Shown piece after piece: positions 13,970 to 14,052 of a stretch of 14,052 nucleotides of DNA; within the stretch, counting starts at the first letter, position 1; each line of letters opens with the position of its first letter. Source of the DNA: DUZB01 sp964407525. Lineage in GTDB: Bacteria; Desulfobacterota; DSM-4660; Desulfatiglandales; Desulfatiglandaceae. The stretch spans positions 1 to 14,052 of the forward strand of contig CAYOWC010000106.1 in NCBI GenBank assembly GCA_964407525.1, given 5' to 3'. The position numbers and the translations under genes were made by a program. The notes beneath the pieces were generated by a model. It did not search any database, was not told the origin of the DNA, and was given only the letters and a program-made list of their open reading frames with translations.

Positions 13970-14052
13970 TTATTCGATAATCTCGCTGATTACACCAGCG
14001 CCTACCGTCCGGCCACCCTCTCGAATAGCGAACCGAAGTTCCTTTTCCATGG
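13970..14052 (-). CDS. tuf: Elongation factor Tu, C-terminal end only (cut by window edge)
   Basis: The last 26 codons of an EF-Tu gene are visible, ending RFAIREGGRTVGAGVISEIIE and TAA at 13972-13970. This is the highly conserved end of EF-Tu domain III. The start lies outside the window. Being upstream of rpmG-trnW-secE, it is a separate copy from the tuf that begins at the other window edge. Bacteria with two tuf genes often keep them nearly identical by gene conversion, but too little is visible here to compare the two. Confidence 0.93.
   Translation of the reverse strand, partial: MEKELRFAIREGGRTVGAGVISEIIE

Noticed and set aside
1..14052. CRISPR arrays, insertion sequences, prophage or defence genes
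   Set aside because: No direct repeats with spacers, no transposase or integrase frame and no terminal inverted repeats were seen; the block is fully occupied by conserved housekeeping genes.

Overview
The window is a core translation and transcription block. Every gene runs on the minus strand, so transcription goes from high to low coordinates. In that direction the order is: 3' end of one tuf copy (EF-Tu), rpmG (L33), tRNA-Trp(CCA), secE, nusG, rplK (L11), rplA (L1), rplJ (L10), rplL (L7/L12), rpoB, rpoC, rpsL (S12), rpsG (S7), and the first 13 codons of a second tuf copy. I see no mobile element, CRISPR array, rRNA gene or accessory gene. The long plus-strand open frames are shadows of these genes.

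Gene order and protein features point to a Gram-negative proteobacterium-like organism. RpoC carries a large insertion inside the trigger loop. RpoB carries lineage insertions. tRNA-Trp sits between rpmG and secE, and tuf lies at both edges of the cluster. The best guess is the deltaproteobacterial/Desulfobacterota group. This is inferred from memory of family features, not from a search.

Region by region (minus strand): 14052-13214 is tuf-rpmG-trnW-secE. 13213-12980 is an unusually long secE-nusG gap holding a terminator-like hairpin. 12979-11212 is nusG-rplK-rplA. 11211-10803 is a 409-nt non-coding leader with an L10-leader-like RNA ahead of rplJ-rplL. 9871-9685 is a spacer with a candidate promoter and a small hairpin. 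9684-1276 is rpoB-rpoC. 1275-1059 holds a near-consensus sigma-70 promoter and a structured leader for the str-type operon rpsL-rpsG-tuf.

Together these genes encode the RNA polymerase core, an elongation factor (NusG), the SecYEG subunit SecE, ribosomal stalk and surface proteins, decoding-centre proteins, EF-Tu and a tRNA. The features most worth a second look are: fusA missing between rpsG and tuf; an apparent extra repeat in the RpoB N-terminal lineage insertion; the secE-nusG spacer with mutually exclusive hairpins; and the structured leaders before rplJ, rpsL and rpsG. I found no convincing undescribed system; this is mostly a conserved housekeeping region.
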